Of a DNA stretch of 64,000 nt, positions 38,901 to 49,378 are shown piece by piece. The position numbers were made by a program, and so were the translations under genes. Below the pieces are notes generated by a model, which saw nothing but the letters and a program-made list of their open reading frames with translations, searched no databases and was not told the origin of the DNA. The DNA comes from Rotaria sordida (lineage: Eukaryota > Rotifera > Eurotatoria > Philodinida > Philodinidae). Position 1 is the stretch's first letter. The number at the start of each line of letters is the position of its first letter. Location of the stretch: positions 22,285 to 86,284 of the forward strand of contig CAJNOL010000969.1 in the NCBI GenBank assembly GCA_905250125.1. Direction: 5' to 3'.

Positions 38901-41900
38901 TGATCGTGTAAAAGAAGTAGTAATCAAACTGACCAACAATGATTGGCAAGCATTACTTGACCTACATTTGATTCTGATCAGACAACAAAGTCCTATATCA
39001 GTGCAACGATCATTACTTGAAGCAGTGAAAGGCATGCATACGTTGTGGAACTCACTGGACGCAAATATTAAATCCGATTTACTTGCACCACTCTTTATTG
39101 ATTACACACAGTTTATTCCAATTCTTAAACAAGCGTCGGACAAGCAGAGAGTCCAATTAAACGATCTGTTGACAGTAACAGAAATGATTCTTAAACGCTT
39201 TGAACCATCACAACCATTTTACTCCATTCAGAACGTTTTCAAAGAGATCTATTATTATGAAATCTCTAGAGCACTATGTTCTTTTCATTATCTGCCTTAC
39301 CCACCACCCACCCATCTCATTTCACAAATTCTTGAATTTCGACGGACACTAATTGGTGATGTGAAAAATCCTATGATTCATACAGGTAATAACGAGACAT
39401 TCTGTGATATACTTCGTCAGCTTGTCTTAGTCACTGCCTCTCAATGGACTTCCATCAAGAAAGCAATCAGCGTTGCCTATCGTCTGCTTTGTAATATAGG
39501 TGACAAACATACGACTCTGGCATCTGTTATTACTCAAGTTCTTTATCTTCTCGATATCCTCAATCCTGACAAAAATTGGTATTCTATCAGACAACTGTAC
39601 ATGCATCTCTATTCGACACCAACATGGGAAACAATCCTCAAGTTTGTTGACGTTCTTCACTGTCACCAAGAAGTTGTTCATCTTACACAAGCACTGACTA
39701 ATGCCACTGCAGAAGAAACAATGGCTGAAATGATCTTAAAACTTTGTCGTCTTGTCTTAACAAACGACGAACTGAAGTCGCTCAATGTACATGAATCTTC
39801 GATTCATCAACTTTCATCGAACATATCATCATCATCGTCATCAACTGACTTCTTTGAACGAATTCAGTCTCTTACTCCACCAACAATGCAACAGAAAATT
39901 CATGCTTATCGAACTTTACTGCGCCTATCATCTCATTCGACGCTGGACGAAGAAAGTCAACATCTTCTATTCAATAACATTGTTCCATCATGGTTGACAT
40001 TGTTTGATATTAATTATGCCAAATCTCTTCGATTTTTCAGCGTTATATCGTCTATTTTGATGTCATTTATTGGTCTGGTGTCGACCAGAGACATTGCCTT
40101 TGGTCAACAACTTTATACAACGAGTCTAGCATCAGCACTTTGTATTCTTTCAAACTGTCGTCAAAATACTCGTGAAGTATTCGCCGCCAGCTCATCAGTT
40201 GTATCTACAATCACTTTTTCATCCATTCTCGCAGCTATTCGTGAAGCTCTTACCAAACGTACTTGTATTCGTCAAATCCCACCATCAAACACCGAACAGG
40301 CAATGTCTGCTTCATCCTCAGTACCACGAACAGTACTCACTAGAATGACATCAATCGAATGTCCTTATTCTGATGAGACACTAACAAAAATGGAAATATC
40401 AGTATTGAATTATATTAAAAATCTTTCTCGATCATCGATTGTCTTTGTAGAATCTCATACTGTTCGTGATATTGTCGATGCAGCACTTATCACTCGAACA
40501 CAGGTTACTCAGTGGTATGCGAATTTTATCACTTTCAATGTTCTTGTGCACTATCGATCGAATTCAAATGACTCAAATCAAATCAAAGTTGGTCATGATA
40601 TTGTTCAATACGGTCTTCAGCTATTCCGTGATCTTTTTATTGCAAGAAAAATTCTTGAACCTACTTTTGCTCATGTTGGTGTTCGATTTTTGATGAAAGA
40701 CTTAGTACAACTAGAAAAAAGTCTACTTTCGTTAGCTCTCGAAAAGTATCCAATGATGCGAAAGGTTCTACGTCAATTGAATGTTGATGTCAGTCGAATC
40801 AAAGTTGATTTCAAACCTCCTTCAAATTCTATTGCTCCGAAAGGTAGATCTTCGAATAAATCGAAATTCGATATTCTTCAACAAATAAATACTACCCCCG
40901 AACCTACGGGACCGACAAGTGGATCTGCACCCGTTATCAGCAATAACGACGATGCACCAATATCATTCGATGATTGGGAACGTGCAATACGAACAAACAA
41001 TGATGAACAGGTACAAGATGCTATGAAATTGGCAAAGAAAAAACAAGAAAAGAAACTAAAATCAAAGAAAAAGCAACTTGTCAATTCAAATCTTCAAACA
41101 AGTGTTCAGAATTTAGCAACTGGAATGTTAAATCAAAATACGAATACAACAGAAGTTATTCCTACAAGTGGTGGAGCAAGTCAAAGTGAGATATCTCCAG
41201 TCGATATGGATTCAAATCAAGAGATCAGTCTTGATCTACAAATGAAAGCCATGCACGAACATTTGCAAAAACAACCGAATCTGGTCGAAATGTATGAAAA
41301 AGCCGATTCCAAAGTTGCTTCAACTGTACCCGATGGAAAACTTGACAATCGTTCTGCTCTAAAGCCATCAGAACAGCACCAACAATGGACTTATCAATTA
41401 CTTGTTGAAGTACCAGCCATTTCACGAATGATTGATCTCATCGTACAAGAATTTCGTTCTCATTGGGAAAAACTCGATCTTCTTGATGAACATGAAATTC
41501 GCTGGTGTATCATGATTGATAATTCAGGTTCAATGAGTGTTCACCGAAATGCCATTTATGAAGCTCTCGTCATTATCATGGAATTATTACGTAAACTTGA
41601 AAGTAAATTCGCTGTTGCTCGATTCGGTACACGAACTAATCAGAAAATTTTGAAAAATCTCGATGATCTTTTTACCAATCAAGATGGACAATATGTTCTT
41701 GAAGCATTGACCTTCGACGAAGGGACGTATCCTGCAACAGGATTAGCACGTATTGCTGATCGAGTCTTTCCAGTTGTAGAATCAGAGAAATCATCAACTA
41801 CAATTGTGCATCGTCTTGTACTTATGATTACCGATGGTTTAACGCAGGAACGAGATGATGCCAGTTATTCTCATACAATTACAAAAAATAAAATCGATCT

Positions 41901-44900
41901 TGGTTTTATGTTCATCGAAACAGTCGATCAGAATAGCAGTCAAGTTCTGCTTAAAGGTTTGACACAAGCACAGAGCTGTATTCTCAAAGCAAACAACATT
42001 ACTGAGCTTCCTCTCAAAGTACCTCAACTCATGCATGAAATGATCAAAGCTTGTCTAACAAAAACATCTTCATCATCATCAGAACAAGCTATGAAAGAAT
42101 TACCAGTGATAAATATCAGAGTACCGACTATCAATGATGTTATGCTTCTTCAAGATATTGCTACTGAAAAACAATCTTACGTTGCAGCTAGTCCAAATTC
42201 ATACACAATTAGTAGTCCAACAGTCAACATTCCAAAATTAGCTCAAGTAAGTGAATACATGAAGTTCGATTACTTAAACAGTATTCAAGTCCTTTAAAAA
42301 ATGAAGAATTTTGATAGAGAAATGAGCATACTCAGTATATTGAAGTCAAATAGTGCGACTGAGATTATATGCTCTATAAAGATTGAGTGATCCTTTCTTT
42401 TTAATCATCTGGGGTTCAGATAGAATTTAATCCATTGACTTCTTATCTTTTTGTTTAGATTCGATCACAATTAACGAGTTATTTATCACGCTCCAGCGAA
42501 TACACCGATTATGCATCACATGCTGTTGATTTACTTCGTCAATACTACCACGCACTCAAACTCACATCTGCTATGCAAGATATAGAAAAGAAATGGATCA
42601 GTGATGAATATCGTTTTTCAGGTTTGATCGATGATCTATCGACTGTCCTTGGTGATCTTGTCTTTCCATTTAATAAATTTACACGTCGCCGAGCAGCACT
42701 ACGTGGTTCATCACTATATTTACCTGGTCTAATCAAAGCGATGACTACTGAATGGAGTTACAAGAAAATTTTCAGTGCCAAATTGGCAGGTGGTAAACGA
42801 GATCATGCAATGTGTCTTGTCATTGATGTTTCAACTTCTATGTTCGGTACACTTAGCATTGGTACAATTCATACAATTGTCGTACTTATTGCTGCTTTGC
42901 GTAAACTCAGCCTAGAGAATTTTGGCATCATAGTGTTTGGTCAAAATGTTCGATTGATTAAGACCAGTGAACAAGCCTGGGATGCCACATGTATCTACAC
43001 GTTGATTCAACAGTTACGTTTTGATCGAGATGATGACACTAAGGATGCAGATGCCATTGAGGTCGCCATCGATCTTCTTGATCAATGTTCAGTTCGAGGT
43101 GAGAAAAGAATTTTTATTTTAACTGATGGTTATGGTAATTGTGGAAGTCGACTATCGATGGTACAACAACGTGCTGAAGATCATAGTATTGATCTGATTG
43201 CCATGGCAGTTGGCATCGATCAAACCAATCTCAAATTAGTCTACAAACGATATTTACAATGTGCTACACCATATGGATTACCAAAAGCATTGCGAGCTCT
43301 CTTCGAAAATGAAACTCAATTATTTTCACTCGAATGGCCATCAAACATGAATACGGATGGTAACAACACTGATAATTCTACTAGTACAATAGATAGTCTA
43401 TTTGATGATATCAAATCGAAGAAGATCTTCGGAGAATTAATTCAAGATTTAGCCGGTCAACGTGATTTGATGTTAATCAACAGTGGCCAACCACCATCGA
43501 ATATGACTGTTGATATTTGTTTCTGTCTCGATTGTACCGGAAGTATGTCACGGTGGTTATCGGCAGCTAAAGATCAAATGAAAAGCATCGTCGAAGGTAT
43601 CACCAAATTGATTGAAAAAGAATATCCATCACTCAAATTACAATTACGTTTTGCTATTGTTGGTTATCGTGATATTGGTGATCAACCACAATTCTTCACT
43701 CAAGATTTCACTGATAATACTAATCAAGTAATTACTTTTCTTAATACGTTAACAGCAAGTGGTGGTGATGATCTACCTGAAGATGTACTTGGTGCACTTG
43801 ATTCTTGTTTAACTTTGACAAATTGGAGTAATACCAACGCTCGTTTTATTGTTCTCATCACTGATGCACCTGGCCATGGACCAGAACTAAATGATAATCT
43901 CAGCATTGATCGACATCCTCAAGTAAGGAATCTAACTGTCGTGTTTTTGTTTTACTTAAATCATCTTTTAAGATTCAAATGTAGTCAGTTCGAAGGGAAA
44001 ATCTAATGAGATCCATGGTTGTGTTATTATTCTAGTTCATATTTGATAAGAAGACTCGCTCACTGTTTTTAGTACAATAGAGGAGTGATTTATCTGATTT
44101 CCTATTTTTAGGGAGCCGGTACACACACAGTGAACAGTATTTGTGATCGTCTTTTAAAAAAAGATGCAGAAATCGATCTCATGTTTTGCCGCATAAAACC
44201 AAAAGCAACCGCTAAAATGGAAAAAGCATTTCAGACCCATTATGATGTTCAAAAGGACGAAACAGGCAAAGTATTCACCACAATTCAGCTATTCGATGAT
44301 AAACAACAAGAAACACAATCGTTTCATTTCGTCTTTGTGCTTGATGAATCAGGTTCGATGACCGGTGAATGGAACTCTTTGCAATCTGCTTATGTCGCAT
44401 TTTTGACACGACGTAATGATGATCAAGGTGGAGATGATCATTTTACTGTTGTTCAATTTGATTCTAATGCACGAATTATTTGTCAGCAACAAAGTCTTGC
44501 AAATACACCTCGTTCTCTATCTATGAATGGTGGTGGTACAGATTATTGTCAAGGTTTAAATAAAGCTGACCAAGCAATTGCTGCTGATCATACAGCCTCA
44601 ACGGTCGTGATGATTTTTATGTCAGACGGTGGTGATTGCAGTGGAGGAGATCCTGTAGCACTCATACGTCAATTCAAACAGAATTATGAAACTAATCATA
44701 AATTCGTCTGTCATACAGTTGGCTTCGGATCTGGAATCGCTCAAGGAAGCAACGAAGCACAATTACTTCAAAATATGGCCTCAGTCAGTGGTGGTCGAGC
44801 CTATTCAGCATTGACGGGTGCTGAACTTCAGACTGTATTCAATCATATTGCGGCGAACAGTACGACGAGTGATGCACTTATCGAACGTTTCTCGGCTATT

Positions 44901-44945
44901 TTAGCACAAAATATAAGCATTAAAATTATGGTCGATTATCTTTGA
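16878..44945 (+). CDS. Giant six-AAA+/ASH/four-VWA protein (midasin-like architecture), ~8,677 aa
   Basis: Five exons: 16878-17084, 17870-18012, 18860-42246, 42459-43922, 44112-44945. All introns have GT-AG ends (donors GTATGA, GTGAGT, GTAAGT, GTAAGG) and the phases agree. The frame is continuous except for one shift at the A7 run 20562-20568; reading it as A6 gives 8,677 residues. Order: helical N-terminus (1-~800), six AAA_5-type modules (~800-3230), linker with two coiled coils (~3230-5950), ASH/MSP-like Ig modules (~5955-6544), helical region (~6545-7450), charged linker, and four VWA domains with MIDAS aspartates near residues 7670, 8035, 8270 and 8478. The start is the first ATG; a GTG at 16854 extends the frame but is not a plausible eukaryotic start. 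Six fused AAA modules plus a C-terminal MIDAS recall midasin, which removes assembly factors from pre-60S ribosomes, but the ASH block and extra VWA domains argue for a separate family. Likely an ATP-driven remodelling machine that binds partners through VWA domains; the substrate is unknown. Confidence 0.9.
20562..20568 (+). other. Single-base frameshift in A7 homopolymer within the giant gene
   Basis: Upstream the frame reads GLLGRTGQLKKSWYYITC and then a stop; removing one A of the run gives KKAGIILLAEILDLSSNERS, which joins the downstream frame. A minus-one slip on the run would lead to the wrong frame. A 25-nt GT-AG segment (20544-20568) would also restore the frame, but such a short intron is improbable. 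A homopolymer error in the assembly is the simplest explanation, since more than 26 kb of coding sequence around it is otherwise intact. Confidence 0.85.
20908..28200 (+). other. Giant gene: six AAA+ modules, residues ~800 to 3230
   Basis: Walker A motifs: AAA1 GSTGVGKS (826), AAA2 GAEGCGKS (1289), AAA3 GPAAVGKT (1607), AAA4 GPTSCKT (1921, one residue short, missing the Gly before Lys), AAA5 GPPGIGKT (2605), AAA6 GDICSRKS (2958, Gly replaced). Walker B: AAA1 WILFDELNLA, AAA2 WALLDNLGTA, AAA3 WWFLADEFNLA, AAA4 ILFLEDLDLP, AAA5 WILFDELNLA, AAA6 WWVLLDNINSA. Sensor-1-like asparagines follow (FATQNPNTG, FATQND, FATMNPST, FTTANLNR). Odd modules carry the DE.NLA signature and are probably active; even modules lack the catalytic glutamate context and instead share V[LI]ERLN. 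AAA4 has a ~320-residue insertion between Walker A and B, AAA6 a ~110-residue one. Confidence 0.9.
24790..25160 (+). other. Giant gene: acidic DDGF-repeat insertion in AAA4
   Basis: Within the long AAA4 insertion the motif DDGF occurs four times (MIDDGFGN, YFDDGFRQ, EFDDGFHV, LDDGFSNM) spaced 24 to 45 residues apart, next to DDSYD and DESYD. The region is rich in Asp, Ser and Thr and looks disordered. Regular short acidic-aromatic motifs of this kind commonly act as docking peptides; that role is inferred. Confidence 0.75.
28201..36360 (+). other. Giant gene: post-ring linker with two coiled coils, residues ~3230 to 5950
   Basis: Mostly helical, low-complexity Ile/Leu/Asn/Gln-rich sequence. 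Coiled-coil segments occur near residues 3704-3827 (around ADELRQELSQRRTERNQLFD) and 4751-4854 (around LEQEVNKLEQDLNKRRRERE). The length is comparable to the long linker after the midasin ring, which in that family forms an arm carrying the MIDAS domain. Third codon positions here are visibly more AT-rich than in the flanking AAA and ASH parts. Confidence 0.65.
36373..38140 (+). other. Giant gene: ASH/MSP (HYDIN-like) Ig-type modules, residues ~5955 to 6544
   Basis: About five consecutive beta-rich modules. They begin with the ASH signature DFG or equivalent followed by N-x-(T/G) strands: AILDFGSTLSG, DTIDFGFVACS, ISMEFRNDGPIEYTLRL, HEITFTNASKAAATLSY with IPPQSKVPVRFLYYP, and VIDIGLIQTGK with MLIIKNIGQKELRFTI. 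ASH modules occur in HYDIN, ASPM and other ciliary or centrosomal proteins and are related to MSP and PapD-like folds. Their presence inside a midasin-like chain is unexpected. Confidence 0.8.
38141..41470 (+). other. Giant gene: second helical region and charged linker, residues ~6545 to 7655
   Basis: From 38141 to about 40840 the sequence is leucine-rich and alternates short helices, as in ARM/HEAT solenoids (for example YRTLLRLSSHSTLDEESQHL). From about 40840 to 41400 it becomes Pro/Ser/Thr/Lys-rich and apparently disordered, with a lysine cluster (KKKQEKKLKSKKKQL) that could serve as a nuclear localisation signal. Midasin has a Glu/Asp-rich linker at the equivalent place; this one is basic. 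Confidence 0.55.
41471..44945 (+). other. Giant gene: four tandem VWA domains, residues ~7655 to 8677
   Basis: MIDAS motifs: VWA1 IMIDNSGSMS (Asp 7670), VWA2 VIDVSTSM (8035), VWA3 FCLDCTGSMS (8270) and VWA4 FVLDESGSMTG (8478). Downstream MIDAS elements are recognisable: ATGLA with LMITDG in VWA1, FILTDGYG in VWA2, GGDDLPE with VLITDAPG in VWA3, and GGGTDY with IFMSDGGD in VWA4. VWA1 is the midasin/CoxE type; VWA3 resembles the alpha-kinase-associated VWA type; VWA4 resembles generic soluble VWA domains. The four are not close copies of each other. VWA3 spans intron 4. Confidence 0.9.
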
Positions 44946-45040
44946 ACTCTTCATCCTTTTATATCTATTAAACACGATCAATAGTTAGATTGAATTAAAC
45001 AGTAGATTTCTATATGATGATTCTTTTTGCCTTATCTTTA

Positions 45041-45046
45041 ATAAAC
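45041..45046 (+). terminator. Poly(A) signal AATAAA for the giant gene
   Basis: AATAAA, 96 bases after the stop codon at 44945. It is the first canonical hexamer downstream. Confidence 0.65.
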
Positions 45047-45237
45047 TAGAACTTTATCACTTGGACTTAATTAACTGATATTCACTGACAATTGTCGCAT
45101 GTTATGAGAATTTCCAACAGACAAATGTGAATATTAAACAGCGAACAGCCGCTAAATCATCAACAAAAAAACAATCTTCTTTGATGTTGACCTCGCGTTC
45201 TGTTTGACACATCTGTTTCGAATGGTTCTAATAAATG

Positions 45238-45680
45238 TTAAAATCTTGAATTGTGTGGAAGGTAATTGTGAAATTTAATGTTTTTATTTTTAATTTTCTC
45301 TATGCATCCTTTGAAATTTTATTCAGAGGCATATCATCAATGATGTTAACTTTATGAAACTGTTTATGTATAAAATAACAAGTACAATTTAAAAAAAAAC
45401 AAATATTTTCTCTCTATTCTATTGATATTGAAACAAACAAGACGGTGATACTGGACAGAGCGTTGTCTTTAAATTTTGTTTTCTTCATTCCTCTATCATT
45501 AGAATCGAGAGAATATACATGTGTTTTTTTAATTTGTATTTGTTATTTTATATCTAAATAGTCTGATGAAGTCAACATCGCTAATGAAACATAACTAAAT
45601 AAAGTAGGAAGAGAGAATTAAAAATAAAAACATTAGATTTCACAATAATTTTCTTCGTAGGTCAAGATTTCAAAACCTTC
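45238..45680. repeat. Inverted-repeat element between the convergent genes
   Basis: The left arm (about 45238-45303, with AAATCTTGAATTGTG and AATGTTTTTATTTTTAATT) matches the reverse complement of the right arm (about 45612-45680, with AATTAAAAATAAAAACATT and CAAGATTTCAAAACC). The centre is AT-rich and non-coding. It sits between the 3' ends of the giant gene and the AAA+ gene. Confidence 0.65.
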
Positions 45681-46185
45681 TACGGAGAGTGAACACAAGT
45701 CATTACTACAAGGTTAGATACGCTAGATCAAAAAGAAATAAAAATAAAACACCACATCAATTTTCTTTAACAATGCAAATGAGTCAATCTTATTGCACAT
45801 AAAATCTTCATTAATAATAAAATACAAATAAATAACCATAAAAATAATAAATTAATCCATAAAGTAATGATAAAAATTCGAAACAATTTTTCCTGGTAAA
45901 ATACTGAAAGAAAAACGCTGTTTTAGGCTTTATAACAGTTAAAAATGATATAGATTATGAGAAATGTACTACGAATAATATAACAAAGAAAATGATTCGC
46001 TTGAAATCAAGCAATGATTTAATGTGTTTGAAAGCGAAAGTAGATTATCAATTAAAAAATGTATCAAAGAAAAGCAAAATAGATGTTTTTTCTTTTGATT
46101 GTCATTTCTTTTTTTGCTCTGGTTTAAATAGAAAAAAATCAATCAAATTCTATGGCCAGAGTTATGCAATCGCTAATTGAAAATG

Positions 46186-49039
46186 TCATTTTTTATTTAT
46201 TGGTAGACCTGTCGTTATTCGGTCAGTTGAATTTGTTGATGACCTTGTTGGTGTTGATGCGTTTGAAATTGTAGTATTTGCTTTTTTGAAAGTCTCTAAG
46301 AATTTACTAATTTTAGCTGAGGCAGCTTGATTTTTCTTGAAATGTTCTTGAACAATTTCCATTTGATTGGGAGCATCACTATATTTTTCTTTGAGTTCTT
46401 CTGGCAAACCACACAATCCAATTCGACATGGTCCATCAACTCCAAATACACCGAGACAACAGGCCCAAATTAATTGTGGTGGTGGTTCAGACGATGCATG
46501 TTGTTGACGAAGTTTTACTTTTTGTAGCTTGCTCTGAGCTTCGTCCATGCTTAGTGCAGCATTCCCTTCGAGATCGTAGATGAATCCATCATGATAACGA
46601 CAATTTCCATAGTTAGTCTTCGATGGAATATAATTCTGATGACATTTAGGACAGAGTTTTTCAGTTTCATCGTCAATTCGTTTCTTTTTATCATCTTCTT
46701 CTTTCTGTAGTTGTTGTGAAGTCTGCTTGAATTCGATATCGTCAATGATCAGTTGTCGTAAAAGTGGATGTTTAACAATGATGACAACCCATTTTTCTTT
46801 AACCATCTTAATATCCTAAAGAGGTATGGATTATGATCAATAAAAGAGTAGCAGTGTGAATTAGATCATATAACCTTATCTGAAGAAATTTGTTCAACAA
46901 TGGCTGTCTTACATTTTTCACGAATAAATTGATATAAACGAATATTAGAGATCGATTCTGATTTAGACATTTCGGAATCGGATACAGTAAGCATAATCAA
47001 GGAATCGATGTCGAAAATCAACATTGATCGATTGTATTCATTGCATTCTAGAGAAAGAAAAGATTCAATGACAAATGAGTTTTCTCAAATAACGAAGTTA
47101 ACTAACCAAGAAATGTAGTAGTTAATAGTTCAAATATTTGATTATCATCGAAAGCATTTTGTTTTGTAAGAAAATTTAGATCAATTATTTGAATAGTGTC
47201 GATATTTCGAGTCGAGCAACCATGCACAAATCGAGCGATAAGTGTCAGCATCGATGTTTCACTATCTTGAAGTTCTTTTTCGAGTGTTGGTTCATTTGTC
47301 AGTTCGATAAGACATTTTCGTTCTCGTAAATCAACCATAATACGACCCGATGGTAAAAGTTGAGATAATGTCAACGAATAGGCTTCATAATTCTGATCAA
47401 GTTGAGAATTGAATAAGTTCGGATACATGCGACATATTTCTGGCAATGTTCCAACGCCAAACCAACAGCTGAACTCACGTGCCACATTATCTGCCAATTC
47501 AAGTAATACGACGTCAGGTAATGAACTCGAATTTTTACCATCCAACGCGACAATAATGCTTGATCGAAGTGCGGCGACAGCCGCGCCACTAAAGTTCGTA
47601 GTTACTTTGACGAGAAAATCCAATTGTTTATTCGTAAACAAATTTGAACCTTTGGACAAGAGTGGTCGCAACATTTTCTTACGAATCTGTGGTGATGGTC
47701 GACCAACAAAACATTTCGCTTGCATACGACGAAGGAACGCTTCGTCCATCATGTTTCTTCGATTAGTAGCACCAAGTACAATCAAATTGGGAATATTCTT
47801 TACACCTTCAATATGAGACAAGAGGACACTTATGCCATCGACTTTTGATTGTTGTGCATTGTTGTCACGTTTAGGTACGAGACCATCGATTTCATCAATT
47901 GTCATAGCACAGATTAAATATGGAATAGTATCTGCTCGATACATAATATCAATTAGAAGTTTTTCAGTTTCACCTACATACGGTCGATTGAGTTCACCAG
48001 CTGCCAAAGGATTTGTAGTCATAGTAATACCAGCAAAGATGGCCGCTCGTTTCAACAGTTCTGATTTGCCTACAAAGTAAAAACATGACTCTAATGATGA
48101 TATTAAAGAGTCCAACAAACCTGTCCCTGGTGGACCATAGAGAAGTAGACCACGACCGAATTTGACATTTAATTTTCGTTGTTCATTAGCTAGATTGAGT
48201 TCAAGCAACTCTTTCAATGCTTCAATCTTCTTTTCATCATTGTCGAGTTCGGTTGCTGCCAACAAATAACGATGTTTTGCCTGCTCGTGTGCATGGCGTT
48301 TGTCAATCAAATCTTTCTGAGCAACTTGCTTCTTTTTTTGATATGCGTCCAATTTGCGTTTGCCCTCTTCTCGTTTCTCGATCCAATTCATATTATGAAA
48401 ATTCTTCAGGGCTATCTTTTGTGCTTCGTCCATAATTTTTTGAGCATCAATTTCCACATGTTTCTCTTCTTGTAGTATATTGGACAAGCGTTTCTCGCAC
48501 AAAACTGTATCCCGCTCAGTTGCTAGTAATTGATTGTGTAGTTGTTTAGCATTAACTTGTAATTTAGTTCTGTTTTCTTCGACTGATTTGAGTTCTGTCA
48601 TCCAACCTTGTCGTTGTTTATTTCGTTCTTCTTCAGTAGCTACCGTATTTTGCAAGCAAAATGTTCGTAAATAATTATGTATATTGATGAGAACATTTCC
48701 ATCATCATCGTATGTTTGTCGAATTTCTTCGATGGCTAAGTTGACAGCATTTCGATCGAGATAAGGAACACATTGAATTTGTCCCGTAATGTGATAAAAA
48801 TAGCGACGAACTCGATGAATGTCACCTAATAAAGTGGCCTTCGAATCTTTGTAAGGATCAGTCACTTGAGATGAATTTTTTGAAACAATATTCAATTGAA
48901 CATAGTCACGAATCATTTGTTTGACTAAAACTCGAACAGTGATTTTTTCCCAAATGGTTTCATTAGTTACAGCACCACGTAAATGGTCAATAGTGCTGAT
49001 GTTCTCGTCTGAAATTAAAACAAGGCCATATTTATTCAT
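46186..49039 (-). CDS. AAA+ ATPase with coiled coil and C-terminal CHORD-like zinc motif, ~894 aa
   Basis: Exons on the minus strand: 49039-48121, 48069-47107, 47047-46875, 46815-46186; introns are 51, 59 and 59 nt, all GT-AG, and the joined frame is continuous. Intron 1 (48070-48120) is in frame and splits Walker A; splicing it gives GPPGTGKS at residue ~302. Walker B is TIDEIDG, then ATNRRNMMDEAFLRRM with the sensor-1 Asn and arginine-finger region, as in classical AAA proteins such as ATAD or FtsH-like ATPases. Residues ~135-285 form a coiled coil. The last exon carries CPKCHQNY, NCRYHDG and WACC, resembling the Cx2C...Cx2H...WxCC zinc pattern of CHORD domains but without a typical ending. 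The 5' end is uncertain: a TTTTAATTTCAG acceptor-like site lies inside codons 6-10, so the true first exon may lie further upstream. Probable oligomeric ATPase; substrate unknown. Confidence 0.82.
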
Positions 49040-49213
49040 CACTCAATGAAATAATCCATAATTTAAAAAAAACTACCGAATAACATAAGAAAAGATCAGA
49101 AATCATATCTATCTTGATGTTTGATGACTGATTGATTTGAAAAGAACCTATATTAATTTAAGCTAAAGAAATTAATTGATATAGAAATCCTCAAAATTAC
49201 ATATTTGATTGTG

Positions 49214-49237
49214 TATATATATATATATATATATATA
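49214..49237. repeat. TA dinucleotide microsatellite
   Basis: Twelve uninterrupted TA units between the AAA+ gene and the 234-residue gene. Confidence 0.95.
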
Positions 49238-49313
49238 CAGAACTACTCTCAGAAAAGTTATACATTATGCCACAATCTTTTACAATCTGTTTCAAAGTTT
49301 TTCAATTTATGGC

Positions 49314-49319
49314 TTTATT
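49314..49319 (-). terminator. Poly(A) signal AATAAA (minus strand)
   Basis: TTTATT on the plus strand, about 60 bases after the stop codon of the 234-residue minus-strand gene. Confidence 0.55.
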
Positions 49320-49378
49320 TATGTAAAGATAACACGCATTAGATTGTCAATACAAAGCCAGCCATCTAAACATATAAT

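Noticed and set aside
20908..44945. Giant gene as the ordinary midasin orthologue
   Set aside because: AAA Walker patterns, the ASH block, the basic instead of acidic linker and four VWA domains do not fit midasin. Kept as a related architecture only, pending a tree.
42573..44945. Exons 4 and 5 as separate VWA genes
   Set aside because: Exon 3 ends in a GTAAGT donor and exons 4 and 5 start after good acceptors in matching phase; VWA3 is itself split by intron 4.
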